Made by a program: the position numbers and the translations under genes. Shown here piece after piece: positions 16,593 to 24,632 of a stretch of 64,000 bases of DNA (positions within the stretch are counted from its first letter, which is position 1; each line of letters starts with the position of its first letter). Source of the DNA: Hominiventricola aquisgranensis. GTDB taxonomy: Bacteria > Bacillota > Clostridia > Lachnospirales > Lachnospiraceae. Location of the stretch: contig NZ_JBBMFC010000009.1 of NCBI RefSeq assembly GCF_040096225.1, positions 1-64,000 on the forward strand, given 5' to 3'. The notes beneath the pieces were generated by a model. It made no database searches, was not told the origin of the DNA, and saw nothing but the letters and a program-made list of their open reading frames with translations.

Positions 16593-18284
16593 ATGAAGGT
16601 AGTAATCGTAGGCGGTGTAGCCGGAGGAGCTACAGCTGCAGCAAGAATACGCAGATTGGATGAACAAGCTGAAATCACTGTATTTGAAAGATCCGGATAT
16701 ATATCGTATGCAAACTGTGGACTTCCATATTATATTGGAGATGTGATCACAGATCCGGAAGAGCTTACCCTGCAGACACCAGAGAGTTTCTTTCAACGAT
16801 TTCGTATTAATATGAAGATACATCATGAAGTTATTTCCATACATCCGGACCGTAAAACAGTTTCGGTGAAAAATTTGGAAAAAGGTGAAATATTTGAAGA
16901 AAACTATGATAAGCTGATTCTTTCTCCAGGTGCAAAGCCAACACAGCCAAGACTTCCTGGAATAGGCATTGATAAACTTTTTACACTTCGTACGGTAGAA
17001 GATACTTTTCGGATAAAGGAATATATAAATAAGAATCATCCAAAATCGGCTGTATTGGCTGGGGGTGGCTTTATTGGTCTGGAACTGGCAGAAAATTTGA
17101 GGGAGCTTGGCATGGATGTGACAATTGTCCAACGGCCTAAGCAGCTGATGAATCCTTTTGATCCGGATATGGCATCCATGATCCATAATGAAATGAGAAA
17201 GCATGGGATAACACTGGTACTGGGCTATACAGTAGAAGGATTTAAAGAAAAAGATAATGGAGTAGAGGTTCTGCTCAAAGATAATTTATCTCTCCAGGCT
17301 GACATGGTGGTATTGGCGATCGGAGTTACACCGGACACAGCATTAGCAAAAGAAGCTGGTCTGGAACTTGGCATCAAGGAAAGTATTGTAGTGAATGACA
17401 GAATGGAAACCTCTGTACCGGATATTTATGCGGCAGGTGATGCAGTTCAGGTAAAACATTATGTTACTGGCAATGATGCGTTAATCTCTTTAGCAGGACC
17501 CGCCAATAAACAGGGAAGGATCATTGCTGATAATATTTGTGGCGGTGATAGTCGTTACCTGGGTAGTCAGGGAAGCTCCGTTATCAAAGTGTTTGATATG
17601 ACAGCAGCCACTACTGGTATCAATGAAACCAATGCTAAAAAGTCAGGATTAGAGGTAGATACCGTAATCCTTTCTCCTATGAGTCATGCCGGTTACTATC
17701 CTGGTGGAAAAGTGATGACCATGAAGGTGGTTTTTGAAAAAGAGACGTATCGTTTGCTTGGTGCTCAGATTATTGGATATGAAGGAGTTGATAAACGTAT
17801 TGATGTGCTGGCAACAGCAATTCATGCAGGGCTGAAGGCGACCCAGCTGAAAGATCTGGATCTTGCATATGCACCGCCCTATTCCTCTGCCAAAGATCCT
17901 GTAAATATGGCCGGATTCATGATAGACAATATAGCAAAAGGTATCTTAAAACAATGGCATCTGAAAGATATGGACAAGATTTCTAAAGATAAAGATGTAG
18001 TGTTGCTGGATGTGAGAACTGTAGGTGAATTTAACAGGGGCCATGTGGATGGATTCAAAAATATTCCTGTAGATGAACTGAGGGAACGTATCAATGAAGT
18101 TGAGAAGGAAAAGCCTGTTTATCTGATATGCCAAAGTGGACTGCGCAGTTATATTGCCAGCCGTATTCTGGAAGGAAGCGGTTATGAAACGTACAACTTC
18201 TCCGGCGGATTCCGCTTCTATGATGCAGTGGTTAATGATCGTGCGCTGATCGAAAGGGCATATGCATGTGGCATGGATTATTAG
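16593..18284 (+). CDS. CoA-disulfide reductase-like flavoprotein with rhodanese domain
   Basis: 563 residues. The FAD-binding GGVAGGATAAARIRRL opens the protein, the single active-site Cys42 lies in ISYANCGLPYYIGD (the CoADR signature), a second nucleotide-binding motif AVLAGGGFIGLELAENL follows near 150-170, and the FAD motif IYAAGDAV near 277. Residues ~460-563 form a rhodanese domain with catalytic Cys in LICQSGLRSY. CoADR-rhodanese fusions reduce CoA-disulfides, CoA-persulfides or polysulfide with NAD(P)H. Downstream of thioredoxin in one operon; a convergent Crp/Fnr regulator follows. Confidence 0.9.
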   Translation: MKVVIVGGVAGGATAAARIRRLDEQAEITVFERSGYISYANCGLPYYIGDVITDPEELTLQTPESFFQRFRINMKIHHEVISIHPDRKTVSVKNLEKGEIFEENYDKLILSPGAKPTQPRLPGIGIDKLFTLRTVEDTFRIKEYINKNHPKSAVLAGGGFIGLELAENLRELGMDVTIVQRPKQLMNPFDPDMASMIHNEMRKHGITLVLGYTVEGFKEKDNGVEVLLKDNLSLQADMVVLAIGVTPDTALAKEAGLELGIKESIVVNDRMETSVPDIYAAGDAVQVKHYVTGNDALISLAGPANKQGRIIADNICGGDSRYLGSQGSSVIKVFDMTAATTGINETNAKKSGLEVDTVILSPMSHAGYYPGGKVMTMKVVFEKETYRLLGAQIIGYEGVDKRIDVLATAIHAGLKATQLKDLDLAYAPPYSSAKDPVNMAGFMIDNIAKGILKQWHLKDMDKISKDKDVVLLDVRTVGEFNRGHVDGFKNIPVDELRERINEVEKEKPVYLICQSGLRSYIASRILEGSGYETYNFSGGFRFYDAVVNDRALIERAYACGMDY

Positions 18285-18301
18285 AAATAAACAAAATATT
18301 T

Positions 18302-18961
18302 TTATGATCCTTGTAGTGTTTTCAGTCTTTCCGAATCAAGGATGGTAATTTTGCCGCGGGAGAGTCTGACAAGCCCCTCACTTTGAAAATATCGGAGCAT
18401 TCGAGTGATAACTTCCCTGTGGGAACCAAGATGGTTGGCGATGGTTTCGTGAGTGATTTTCAGTTCATTTGTTCCTTCAATAGAGGTTTCTTCTAAAAGA
18501 AATGAAGCAACACGTTTATCCAGACTCTTCCACATGATTTGTTCAATCAGCCACATGACATCAGAAAAACGGGTAGCCATTAACTCATTGGTATAGTTTG
18601 CCACGGGAGCAGATTCCTTCATGATGCCCTTATAGATATCAGCAGGGATGATCCAAAGATCAGTATCTTTTTCTGCTTCAATCGTTACTTCAAACTGAAT
18701 AGATCGCATGATACATGAGGCGGATAAAAGACATATATCCATATCGAACAGACGGTAAAGTGTAATCTCCCGTCCTTCATCTGAAAGTATGTAAGTTCGA
18801 AGCTGCCCGGATTTTACCAGTAATAATCCGGTACAATCCAGGTTTCCGTTGTGAATGATGGTTCCTTTTTTCACATGCTGTGTGAGCAAGCTGTCTGAAA
18901 TCAGTTTTTTCTGTGCTACATTTAAGTCATTCCATAGCGGAAAATAATTTTCGAAGCTCAT
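18302..18961 (-). CDS. Crp/Fnr-family transcriptional regulator
   Basis: 219 residues from ATG 18961, which has AAAGGAG at 9 nt; the longer frame to 19018 is not supported. An N-terminal cyclic-nucleotide-binding-like beta barrel (GTIIHNGNLDCTGLLLVKSG, GREITLYRLFDMDICLLSAS) is followed by a helix-turn-helix (ITHETIANHLGSHREVITRM). It lacks the N-terminal Cys cluster of Fnr, so an Fe-S sensor is not evident; two cysteines in ICLLSASC might be redox-active. It lies between two thiol-redox operons and is divergent from the DUF134-NifX gene, whose promoter carries a fitting palindrome. Confidence 0.85.
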   Translation of the reverse strand: MSFENYFPLWNDLNVAQKKLISDSLLTQHVKKGTIIHNGNLDCTGLLLVKSGQLRTYILSDEGREITLYRLFDMDICLLSASCIMRSIQFEVTIEAEKDTDLWIIPADIYKGIMKESAPVANYTNELMATRFSDVMWLIEQIMWKSLDKRVASFLLEETSIEGTNELKITHETIANHLGSHREVITRMLRYFQSEGLVRLSRGKITILDSERLKTLQGS

Positions 18962-19009
18962 AACGGTTATCTCCTTTATGAACATAGTATACTTGCTTTT
19001 TTTAGATGC

Positions 19010-19051
19010 GTCAATCACGTAATTGACATATGTCTTTTATAAGGGTAATAT
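19010..19051 (+). promoter_or_regulatory. Promoter with Crp/Fnr-like palindrome
   Basis: TTGACA (19023-19028), 17-nt spacer, TAATAT (19046-19051). A perfect GTCAAT-N6-ATTGAC palindrome (19010-19027) overlaps the -35 box. The 6-6-6 geometry is that of a Crp/Fnr dimer site, and the divergent gene encodes such a regulator, so repression or autoregulation at this site is a reasonable inference. Confidence 0.6.
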
Positions 19052-19078
19052 ATAAAAAAAGCCAGAAAGGAGCAGTTT

Positions 19079-19852
19079 ATGCCAAGACCCGTAAAATGCA
19101 GAAAAGTCTGTCATTTCCCGAATGTTTTAGAATTTCTTCCTGCAGATGATACTGAGAAAAAGACACCCATTGTTCTGACGGTAGATGAGTACGAGACAAT
19201 TCGTCTTATGGACAAGAACGGTTATAGCCAGGAGCAGTGCGCAGTATCTATGCAGATCGCAAGAACAACGGTTCAACGGATTTACGAGATTGCCAGGAAG
19301 AAAATAGCAGATGCACTCATAGATGGACATCCGCTCAGAATCGAGGGCGGGGATTTCAGAATCTGTGATGGTCAGAGCAGTAACTGCAGCCTTGGAGGCT
19401 GTTACGAGCAGGAACTTTATCAAAAATATGCAGTGGAAAAAGGAGAAGGTATCATGAGAATAGCAGTAACATATGAAGATGGACAGATTTTCCAGCACTT
19501 TGGACACACAGAGACATTTAAGATCTACGATGTAGAGGAAGGAAAAGTGGTACATTCAGAAATAGTAGATACGAATGGAAGCGGACATGGTGCATTGGCA
19601 GGAGTTCTTAATGCATTAAATGCTGATGTTTTGATCTGTGGCGGAATCGGAGGAGGTGCTCAGACTGCGTTAGCGGCAGCAGGCATTAAGCTTTTTGGCG
19701 GAGTTTCAGGAGATGCGGATAAAGCAGTAGAAGCTTTTATCAATAATACACTTGATTATAATCCAGATGTGAAGTGTTCCCACCATGAGCACAGCCACGG
19801 AGAAGAACATACATGTGGTGAGCATGGATGTGGAAGCCATAGCTGTCATTAA
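19079..19852 (+). CDS. DUF134 / NifX-NifB-type Fe-Mo cofactor domain fusion
   Basis: 257 residues. Residues 1-100 are a DUF134 domain (MPRPVKCRKVCHFPNVLEFL, then LTVDEYETIRLMDKNGYSQE and a helix-turn-helix-like AVSMQIARTTVQRIYEIARK). Residues ~125-225 are a dinitrogenase iron-molybdenum cofactor-binding domain (MRIAVTYEDGQIFQHFGHTE, ADVLICGGIGGGAQTALAAA). The last ~25 residues hold eight His and four Cys, a probable metal-binding tail. No nif genes are nearby, so nitrogen fixation is not implied; a metal- or redox-linked regulatory role is more likely. Starts after AGAAAGGAG. Confidence 0.85.
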   Translation: MPRPVKCRKVCHFPNVLEFLPADDTEKKTPIVLTVDEYETIRLMDKNGYSQEQCAVSMQIARTTVQRIYEIARKKIADALIDGHPLRIEGGDFRICDGQSSNCSLGGCYEQELYQKYAVEKGEGIMRIAVTYEDGQIFQHFGHTETFKIYDVEEGKVVHSEIVDTNGSGHGALAGVLNALNADVLICGGIGGGAQTALAAAGIKLFGGVSGDADKAVEAFINNTLDYNPDVKCSHHEHSHGEEHTCGEHGCGSHSCH

Positions 19853-19913
19853 GAAGAATAGCAAAAAATAATAAACCGATTTGGAAATAACTTAATCAAT
19901 TTGGAGGTATATA

Positions 19914-20126
19914 ATGAAAGCACATAAGTATTGGTCAGTCGGAGCGTTAATTACTATGATTGGAACTTTTTATACTGGATATAAAGGATCTAAAACAAGC
20001 CATAGGTATTTTGCGTGCAGCACTCTTATATGTATGATCATGTCCATGTACACTGGACATAAAATGATTTCAGGTAATAAGAGAACAAGAAAACAGGTAG
20101 AAAATACAGAAGCGGAGGAATCATAA
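19914..20126 (+). CDS. Small membrane protein (DUF6219-like)
   Basis: 70 residues with two hydrophobic helices (WSVGALITMIGTFYTGYKG and FACSTLICMIMSMYTGHKMI) joined by a short basic loop, and a charged C-terminus. I recall similar proteins as DUF6219, of unknown function, but am not certain of the number. TTGGAGG precedes the start. Its stop is immediately followed by the bcp start codon, so it is part of the peroxide-defence operon and probably sits in the cytoplasmic membrane. Confidence 0.6.
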   Translation: MKAHKYWSVGALITMIGTFYTGYKGSKTSHRYFACSTLICMIMSMYTGHKMISGNKRTRKQVENTEAEES

Positions 20127-20582
20127 ATGTTAGAAACAGGAACCAAAGCACCGGATTTTGAATTGCCGGATCAGAATGGAAAAATACATAAATTAAGTGA
20201 CTATGCAGGAAAAAAAGTGATTTTATATTTTTACCCAAAGGATAACACGGCAGGCTGTACAAAACAGGCATGTGGTTTTTCAGAGCGTTATCCTCAATTC
20301 ACTGAGAAAGGGGCAGTTGTTCTTGGGGTGAGTAAGGATTCTGTAGCTTCTCACAAGAAATTTGAGGAAAAATATGGATTAGCATTTACACTTTTGGCAG
20401 ATCCAGAGCGTAAGGTGATCGAAGCATATGATGTATGGAAAGAAAAGAAAAATTATGGCAAGGTTTCTATGGGTGTGGTAAGAACTACATATCTTATTGA
20501 TGAGCAAGGGATTATTATCAAAGCCAATGATAAAGTAAAGGCAGCAGATGATCCTGAAAACATGCTCAAGGAACTGTCATAA
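20127..20582 (+). CDS. bcp: Thiol peroxidase, Bcp/PrxQ type
   Basis: 151 residues, normal for peroxiredoxin Q. Peroxidatic Cys44 and resolving Cys49 lie in DNTAGCTKQACGFSE, preceded by VILYFYPKD. It reduces H2O2 and organic peroxides using thioredoxin; a thioredoxin gene is about 4 kb upstream. ATG directly follows the stop of the small membrane protein, with GGAGG inside that gene; its own stop overlaps the yaaA start (TAATG). The operon membrane protein-bcp-yaaA is a coherent peroxide-stress unit. Confidence 0.92.
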   Translation: MLETGTKAPDFELPDQNGKIHKLSDYAGKKVILYFYPKDNTAGCTKQACGFSERYPQFTEKGAVVLGVSKDSVASHKKFEEKYGLAFTLLADPERKVIEAYDVWKEKKNYGKVSMGVVRTTYLIDEQGIIIKANDKVKAADDPENMLKELS

Positions 20583-21334
20583 TGAAGATTATTTTATCAC
20601 CTGCAAAAAAGATGATTGTAGATACAGATAACATAGCGCCGGTTGAACTGCCAGTCTTTATCGATAAGACAGCAGAGATATTGAGCTGGATGAAAAGCAA
20701 ATCAAAAGAGGAACTGAAAGCTATCTGGAAATGTAATGACAAGATTGCAGAGCAGAACTTTAACAGATTGGAAAATATGGATCTTTATAACAGACTTACT
20801 CCGGCTGTCTTAGCATATGAAGGGATTGCGTTTCAATATATGGCACCATCTGTGTTTGAAATCCAGCAGTTTGAGTATCTGCAAAATCATTTAAGAATCC
20901 TGTCTGCGTTTTATGGCGTTTTAAAACCGATGGATGGTGTGACTCCTTATCGCCTTGAAATGCAGGCAAAAGCTGAGATTGAAGAAACAGCAAATCTATA
21001 TGATTACTGGGGGGACCGGTTATATCATTCAGTAATTGATGACAGCAGGACGATCATAAATCTGGCATCTAAAGAATATTCAAAATGCATAGAAAGATAT
21101 CTATCGGATAAAGACAATTACATCACGATTACATTCTGCGAATTGTCAGGTGATAAATTGGTGACAAAAGGAACCTATGCGAAGATGGCCCGCGGAGAAA
21201 TGGTCAGATTCATGGCAGAGAATAGTATTGAAAATCCTGTAGATATACAAAAGTTTGATAGACTTGGATATACTTTCAGAGGAAATCTGTCATCGGAGAC
21301 GGAGTATGTGTTTGAACGAAAAGTCATAAAATAG
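20582..21334 (+). CDS. yaaA: Peroxide stress protein YaaA
   Basis: 250 residues matching the YaaA/DUF328 family: MKIILSPAKKM at the N-terminus, LTPAVLAYEGIAFQYM, FYGVLKPMDGVTPYRLEMQA and KGTYAKMARGEMVRFM. YaaA binds DNA and in Escherichia coli lowers free iron during H2O2 stress. Translationally coupled to bcp through a one-base overlap, and followed by a strong terminator, so it is the last gene of the peroxide operon. Confidence 0.92.
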   Translation: MKIILSPAKKMIVDTDNIAPVELPVFIDKTAEILSWMKSKSKEELKAIWKCNDKIAEQNFNRLENMDLYNRLTPAVLAYEGIAFQYMAPSVFEIQQFEYLQNHLRILSAFYGVLKPMDGVTPYRLEMQAKAEIEETANLYDYWGDRLYHSVIDDSRTIINLASKEYSKCIERYLSDKDNYITITFCELSGDKLVTKGTYAKMARGEMVRFMAENSIENPVDIQKFDRLGYTFRGNLSSETEYVFERKVIK

Positions 21335-21349
21335 TAAGCATAACAAATG

Positions 21350-21385
21350 AAGGCAGCCCATATATGGGCTGCCTTGGTTTCTTCT
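21350..21385 (+). terminator. Terminator of the bcp-yaaA operon
   Basis: Perfect 26-bp palindrome AAGGCAGCCCATA/TATGGGCTGCCTT followed by a T-rich stretch. Confidence 0.85.
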
Positions 21386-21528
21386 ATAGTCTGTGAATGG
21401 TATCCATTTGTCCGCTCATCAAGTGTTTTTCTAGGAAGGAATTGACTGTCTGCTATTTTACTTTATAATAGATAGCATTAGGGTTATAGCATGAAAATAA
21501 AAGAAAGGCAGATAGAAGATATCAAAAA

Positions 21529-22761
21529 ATGAAGCTGAATGGAAAAGAGAAAAGATGGATTTTGTATGATGTAGGAAACTCGGCATTTGTTCTGCTGGTA
21601 GCTACGATCATTCCTATATATTTTAATTATCTGGCAGGTAAGGCAGGACTTTCGGACGTTGATTATCTCGCTTATTGGGGATATGCGGCTTCCATATGTA
21701 CTGTGATCGTTGCCATATTAGGGCCGGTCCTGGGAACGATTGCGGATACGAAGGGTTATAAAAAACCGATATTTATGATCTCTATATTAATAGGTACGAT
21801 CGCCTGTTCTCTTCTGGGACTGATGGTTCAATGGATGGCGTTTCTGATCGTGTTTTTGATCGCTAAGGTGGGATTTTCAGCGAGTCTGATCTTTTACGAT
21901 TCCATGCTCAGCGATATAACCGATGAAGAACGTATGGATTATGTATCGTCGCAAGGATATGCGTGGGGATATATTGGAAGCTGTGTGCCCTTTGTGCTGT
22001 GCCTGGTGATCGTGTTAGGTTCAGATACGCTTGGGATCCGTATGGAAACAGCTATGGGAATAGCCTTTGTGCTCGTGGCGGTATGGTGGTTGCTCATGTC
22101 TTGGCCATTGCTCAAAAATTATGAACAGAAATACTATGTAGAGAAAAAGCCCCATGCGATCGCGCAGAGCTTTAAGAGATTAGGAGAAACTTTTAAAAAT
22201 ATGAAAGAAGAAAAGCAGGTATTTATGTTTTTGCTTGCATTTTTCTTTTATATTGATGGTGTATATACGATCATTGATATGGCGACTGCCTATGGATCGG
22301 CATTAGGACTTGACAGTACAGGACTGCTTCTTGCACTGCTGGTAACACAGATCGTTGCGTTTCCCTGTGCAATTATTTTCGGTAATTTGTCATACAGGAT
22401 CAGAACAGAGAAGCTGATCACCGTGTGTATCTTTGCCTATCTGGGAATCGCCATTTTTGCAGTCTTTCTGAAGACGCAGCTCCAGTTCTGGATCCTTGCG
22501 ATTCTCGTAGGAATGTTTCAGGGAGGAATCCAGGCACTTTCGAGATCTTATTTTACCAAGATCATTCCGGAAGAGCATTCAGGTGAATATTTTGGCCTCA
22601 TGGATATATGTGGGAAAGGTGCATCGTTCGTCGGGACAACCATTGTCAGCATAGTATCCCAGATTACCGGAAATATCAGCATGGGTGTCGGAATGATCGC
22701 AATTTTATTCTGCATTGGAATTGTGATTTTTCTTAAGGCAGTATCAATGAATAGAAATTAA
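21529..22761 (+). CDS. MFS transporter, UMF1 (Atg22-like) family
   Basis: 410 residues with about 12 membrane segments. The N-terminus (WILYDVGNSAFVLLVATIIP), GPVLGTIADTKGYKKP in the first cytoplasmic loop and GYAWGYIGSCVPF are those of the UMF1 family of the major facilitator superfamily, related to yeast vacuolar Atg22. C-terminal half motif FQGGIQALSRSYFTKIIPEE is also characteristic. Some relatives are annotated as amino-acid or nucleoside exporters; substrate is unknown. ATG 21529 lacks a strong Shine-Dalgarno (AGATAGAAGAT). Monocistronic. Confidence 0.85.
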   Translation: MKLNGKEKRWILYDVGNSAFVLLVATIIPIYFNYLAGKAGLSDVDYLAYWGYAASICTVIVAILGPVLGTIADTKGYKKPIFMISILIGTIACSLLGLMVQWMAFLIVFLIAKVGFSASLIFYDSMLSDITDEERMDYVSSQGYAWGYIGSCVPFVLCLVIVLGSDTLGIRMETAMGIAFVLVAVWWLLMSWPLLKNYEQKYYVEKKPHAIAQSFKRLGETFKNMKEEKQVFMFLLAFFFYIDGVYTIIDMATAYGSALGLDSTGLLLALLVTQIVAFPCAIIFGNLSYRIRTEKLITVCIFAYLGIAIFAVFLKTQLQFWILAILVGMFQGGIQALSRSYFTKIIPEEHSGEYFGLMDICGKGASFVGTTIVSIVSQITGNISMGVGMIAILFCIGIVIFLKAVSMNRN

Positions 22762-22853
22762 ACGAGTGGCCCTTGAGTCTGTTTACTTGTACTGTGGACG
22801 GGAAAAACAGAGTTACGGTGTGCTGTGACAGGAAAATGTAGGAGAAGGTATTT

Positions 22854-24206
22854 GTGGAAGGGAATTTAACAAAAGGACCTATTTTGAAATCATTGACGAA
22901 GCTGGCGATTCCAATTATGGCATCTTCGTTTTTGGGAACTTTATATAATATTACGGATATGGCATGGATCGGATTGCTGGGAGCAAAAGCAGTGGCAGGA
23001 GTCGGTGTAGGAGGAATGTTTACCTGGCTGTCCCAGGGGCTTGCATCCATGGCACGTATGGGTGGACAGGTGCAGGTGGCACAGTATATTGGACGTGGTG
23101 AACCAAAAAGGGCTCATCAATATGCGCAGACAGCTGTACAGTTGTCTGTCTTTTCCGGGCTTTTATTTGCGGCAGTGGTTCTGACCTTTATTAAACCATT
23201 GGTTGGATTTTTCCAGCTGACGGATCCAGAAGCATTGGAAGCCGCATTTTCTTATACGAAAATCGCCTGTGGACTGATCGTATTCTCTTTTGTGACGTTT
23301 ACGTTGACGGGAATCTACACTGCGCAGGGGGATTCCAGAACACCCTTTGTAGCAAATCTGATCGGGCTGGCAACAAATATGATTCTGGATCCGTTGCTGA
23401 TCCTGGGAGCAGGACCGATTCCGTCCCTGGGAGTGACAGGAGCAGCGATTGCAACTGTGACAGCACAGTTTATCGTTATGAGTATTCTCGTCGGCGGAAT
23501 CATGATTCGAAAAAAAGAAAATGTATTAAAAGGAACGCATATATTTGCAGCAATTTCCTGGGATTCCCTGAGAGGGATCTGCAGGATCGGAATTCCGACA
23601 GCTCTGCAGGGAATGGCATATTGTATGATCTCCATGGTATTGACAAGAATGGTGTCTGGATTTGGTGCGGAAGCGATTGCCACCCAGCGGGTCGGTGGAC
23701 AGATTGAGTCCATTTCATGGAATACTGCAGATGGATTTGCTTCCGCATTGAATGCATTTACAGCTCAGAATTATGGTGCAGAGAAGCTGGATCGAGTAAA
23801 AAAAGGGTATCGGGCATCTCTGTGGACTGTTGGAATCTGGGGTTGTCTGATCATGTTGGTCTTTGTATTTCTGCCGGAACCAATCTCCGGTGTGTTCTTC
23901 CATGAGCCATCAGCGATTGATACATCGGTCGGATATTTGATCATCGTTGGTTTCAGTGAACCGTTCTTATGTGTAGAATTGATGACAGTCGGTGCCCTGT
24001 CTGGCCTTGGAAAGACACATCTGTGCAGCGTGATCAGTATCCTTCTGACCAGTGCCAGAATCCCACTGGCGATTCTGCTGACGGCAACCTCCTTGAAGCT
24101 TCTGGGTGTCTGGTGGGCACTGACCCTCACGTCTGTGATAAAAGGAGTTATATTTGTATGTGCCTTTTACTGGGTGGTGAGGAAAATAGAGGAATTATCT
24201 TTATAA
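22854..24206 (+). CDS. MATE-family efflux transporter
   Basis: 450 residues, 12 membrane segments in two homologous halves, normal for MATE. N-terminal LTKLAIPIMASSFLGTLYNI-TDMAWIGLLG and QVQVAQYIGRGEPKRAHQYA are typical, as is the second-half FGAEAIATQRVGGQIESISW. It would export drugs or cationic metabolites with Na+ or H+. Start is GTG 22854 with AGGAGA 9 nt upstream. No regulator is adjacent. Confidence 0.88.
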   Translation: MEGNLTKGPILKSLTKLAIPIMASSFLGTLYNITDMAWIGLLGAKAVAGVGVGGMFTWLSQGLASMARMGGQVQVAQYIGRGEPKRAHQYAQTAVQLSVFSGLLFAAVVLTFIKPLVGFFQLTDPEALEAAFSYTKIACGLIVFSFVTFTLTGIYTAQGDSRTPFVANLIGLATNMILDPLLILGAGPIPSLGVTGAAIATVTAQFIVMSILVGGIMIRKKENVLKGTHIFAAISWDSLRGICRIGIPTALQGMAYCMISMVLTRMVSGFGAEAIATQRVGGQIESISWNTADGFASALNAFTAQNYGAEKLDRVKKGYRASLWTVGIWGCLIMLVFVFLPEPISGVFFHEPSAIDTSVGYLIIVGFSEPFLCVELMTVGALSGLGKTHLCSVISILLTSARIPLAILLTATSLKLLGVWWALTLTSVIKGVIFVCAFYWVVRKIEELSL

Positions 24207-24327
24207 GGAACCTGTTCTTCAGGGGTTTCCCATATAAATTCAGAAAGAAACCTATTGATAATCACCATAATATTGAGTATGATGATTTGGATAACAAGAG
24301 AAATGTGCACAAGAGGAGTTGTGAAAG

Positions 24328-24540
24328 GTGTTAGAGTTATTATTTTTTATTTTTCTGTTTGGTATTTTTGGAAAATTATTTTTCTTCGGTATGCGGGCAG
24401 CGTGGAGTATTTCCAAGTTGCTGATCACGATTGTATTTCTTCCGGTGATCCTGCTGGGAATGGTATTTGGCGGACTTTTATATCTGGCATTTCCGATCCT
24501 GCTCATTATAGGTATCCTTTCATTGTTTAGAACAAAATAA
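24328..24540 (+). CDS. Small hydrophobic membrane protein
   Basis: 70 residues from GTG 24328 with GAGGAG 9 nt upstream. Two long hydrophobic helices (LFFIFLFGIFGKLFFFGM and LLITIVFLPVILLGMVFGGL continuing to the C-terminus) leave almost no soluble part; it ends SLFRTK. I do not recognise a named family. It is about 120 bp after the MATE gene and just ahead of a strong terminator, so may be cotranscribed with it. Confidence 0.5.
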   Translation: MLELLFFIFLFGIFGKLFFFGMRAAWSISKLLITIVFLPVILLGMVFGGLLYLAFPILLIIGILSLFRTK

Positions 24541-24557
24541 AGTCAGTAAATAAAACG

Positions 24558-24607
24558 GGGCTGCTGTTCCATAGTTGATGATTCACACATCTATGGAGCA
24601 GCAGCCC
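24558..24607. terminator. Bidirectional terminator
   Basis: GGGCTGCTGTTCCATAG / CTATGGAGCAGCAGCCC, a 17-bp stem with one G-U pair, between the small membrane protein (+) and the convergent D,D-carboxypeptidase gene (-). Confidence 0.8.
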
Positions 24608-24632
24608 TGTCATCTTGTTATATTTATCAAAA

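Noticed and set aside
19079..19852. Nitrogen-fixation role for the NifX-like protein
   Set aside because: No nifH/D/K/E/N/B nearby and the protein is fused to a DUF134 regulator-like domain.
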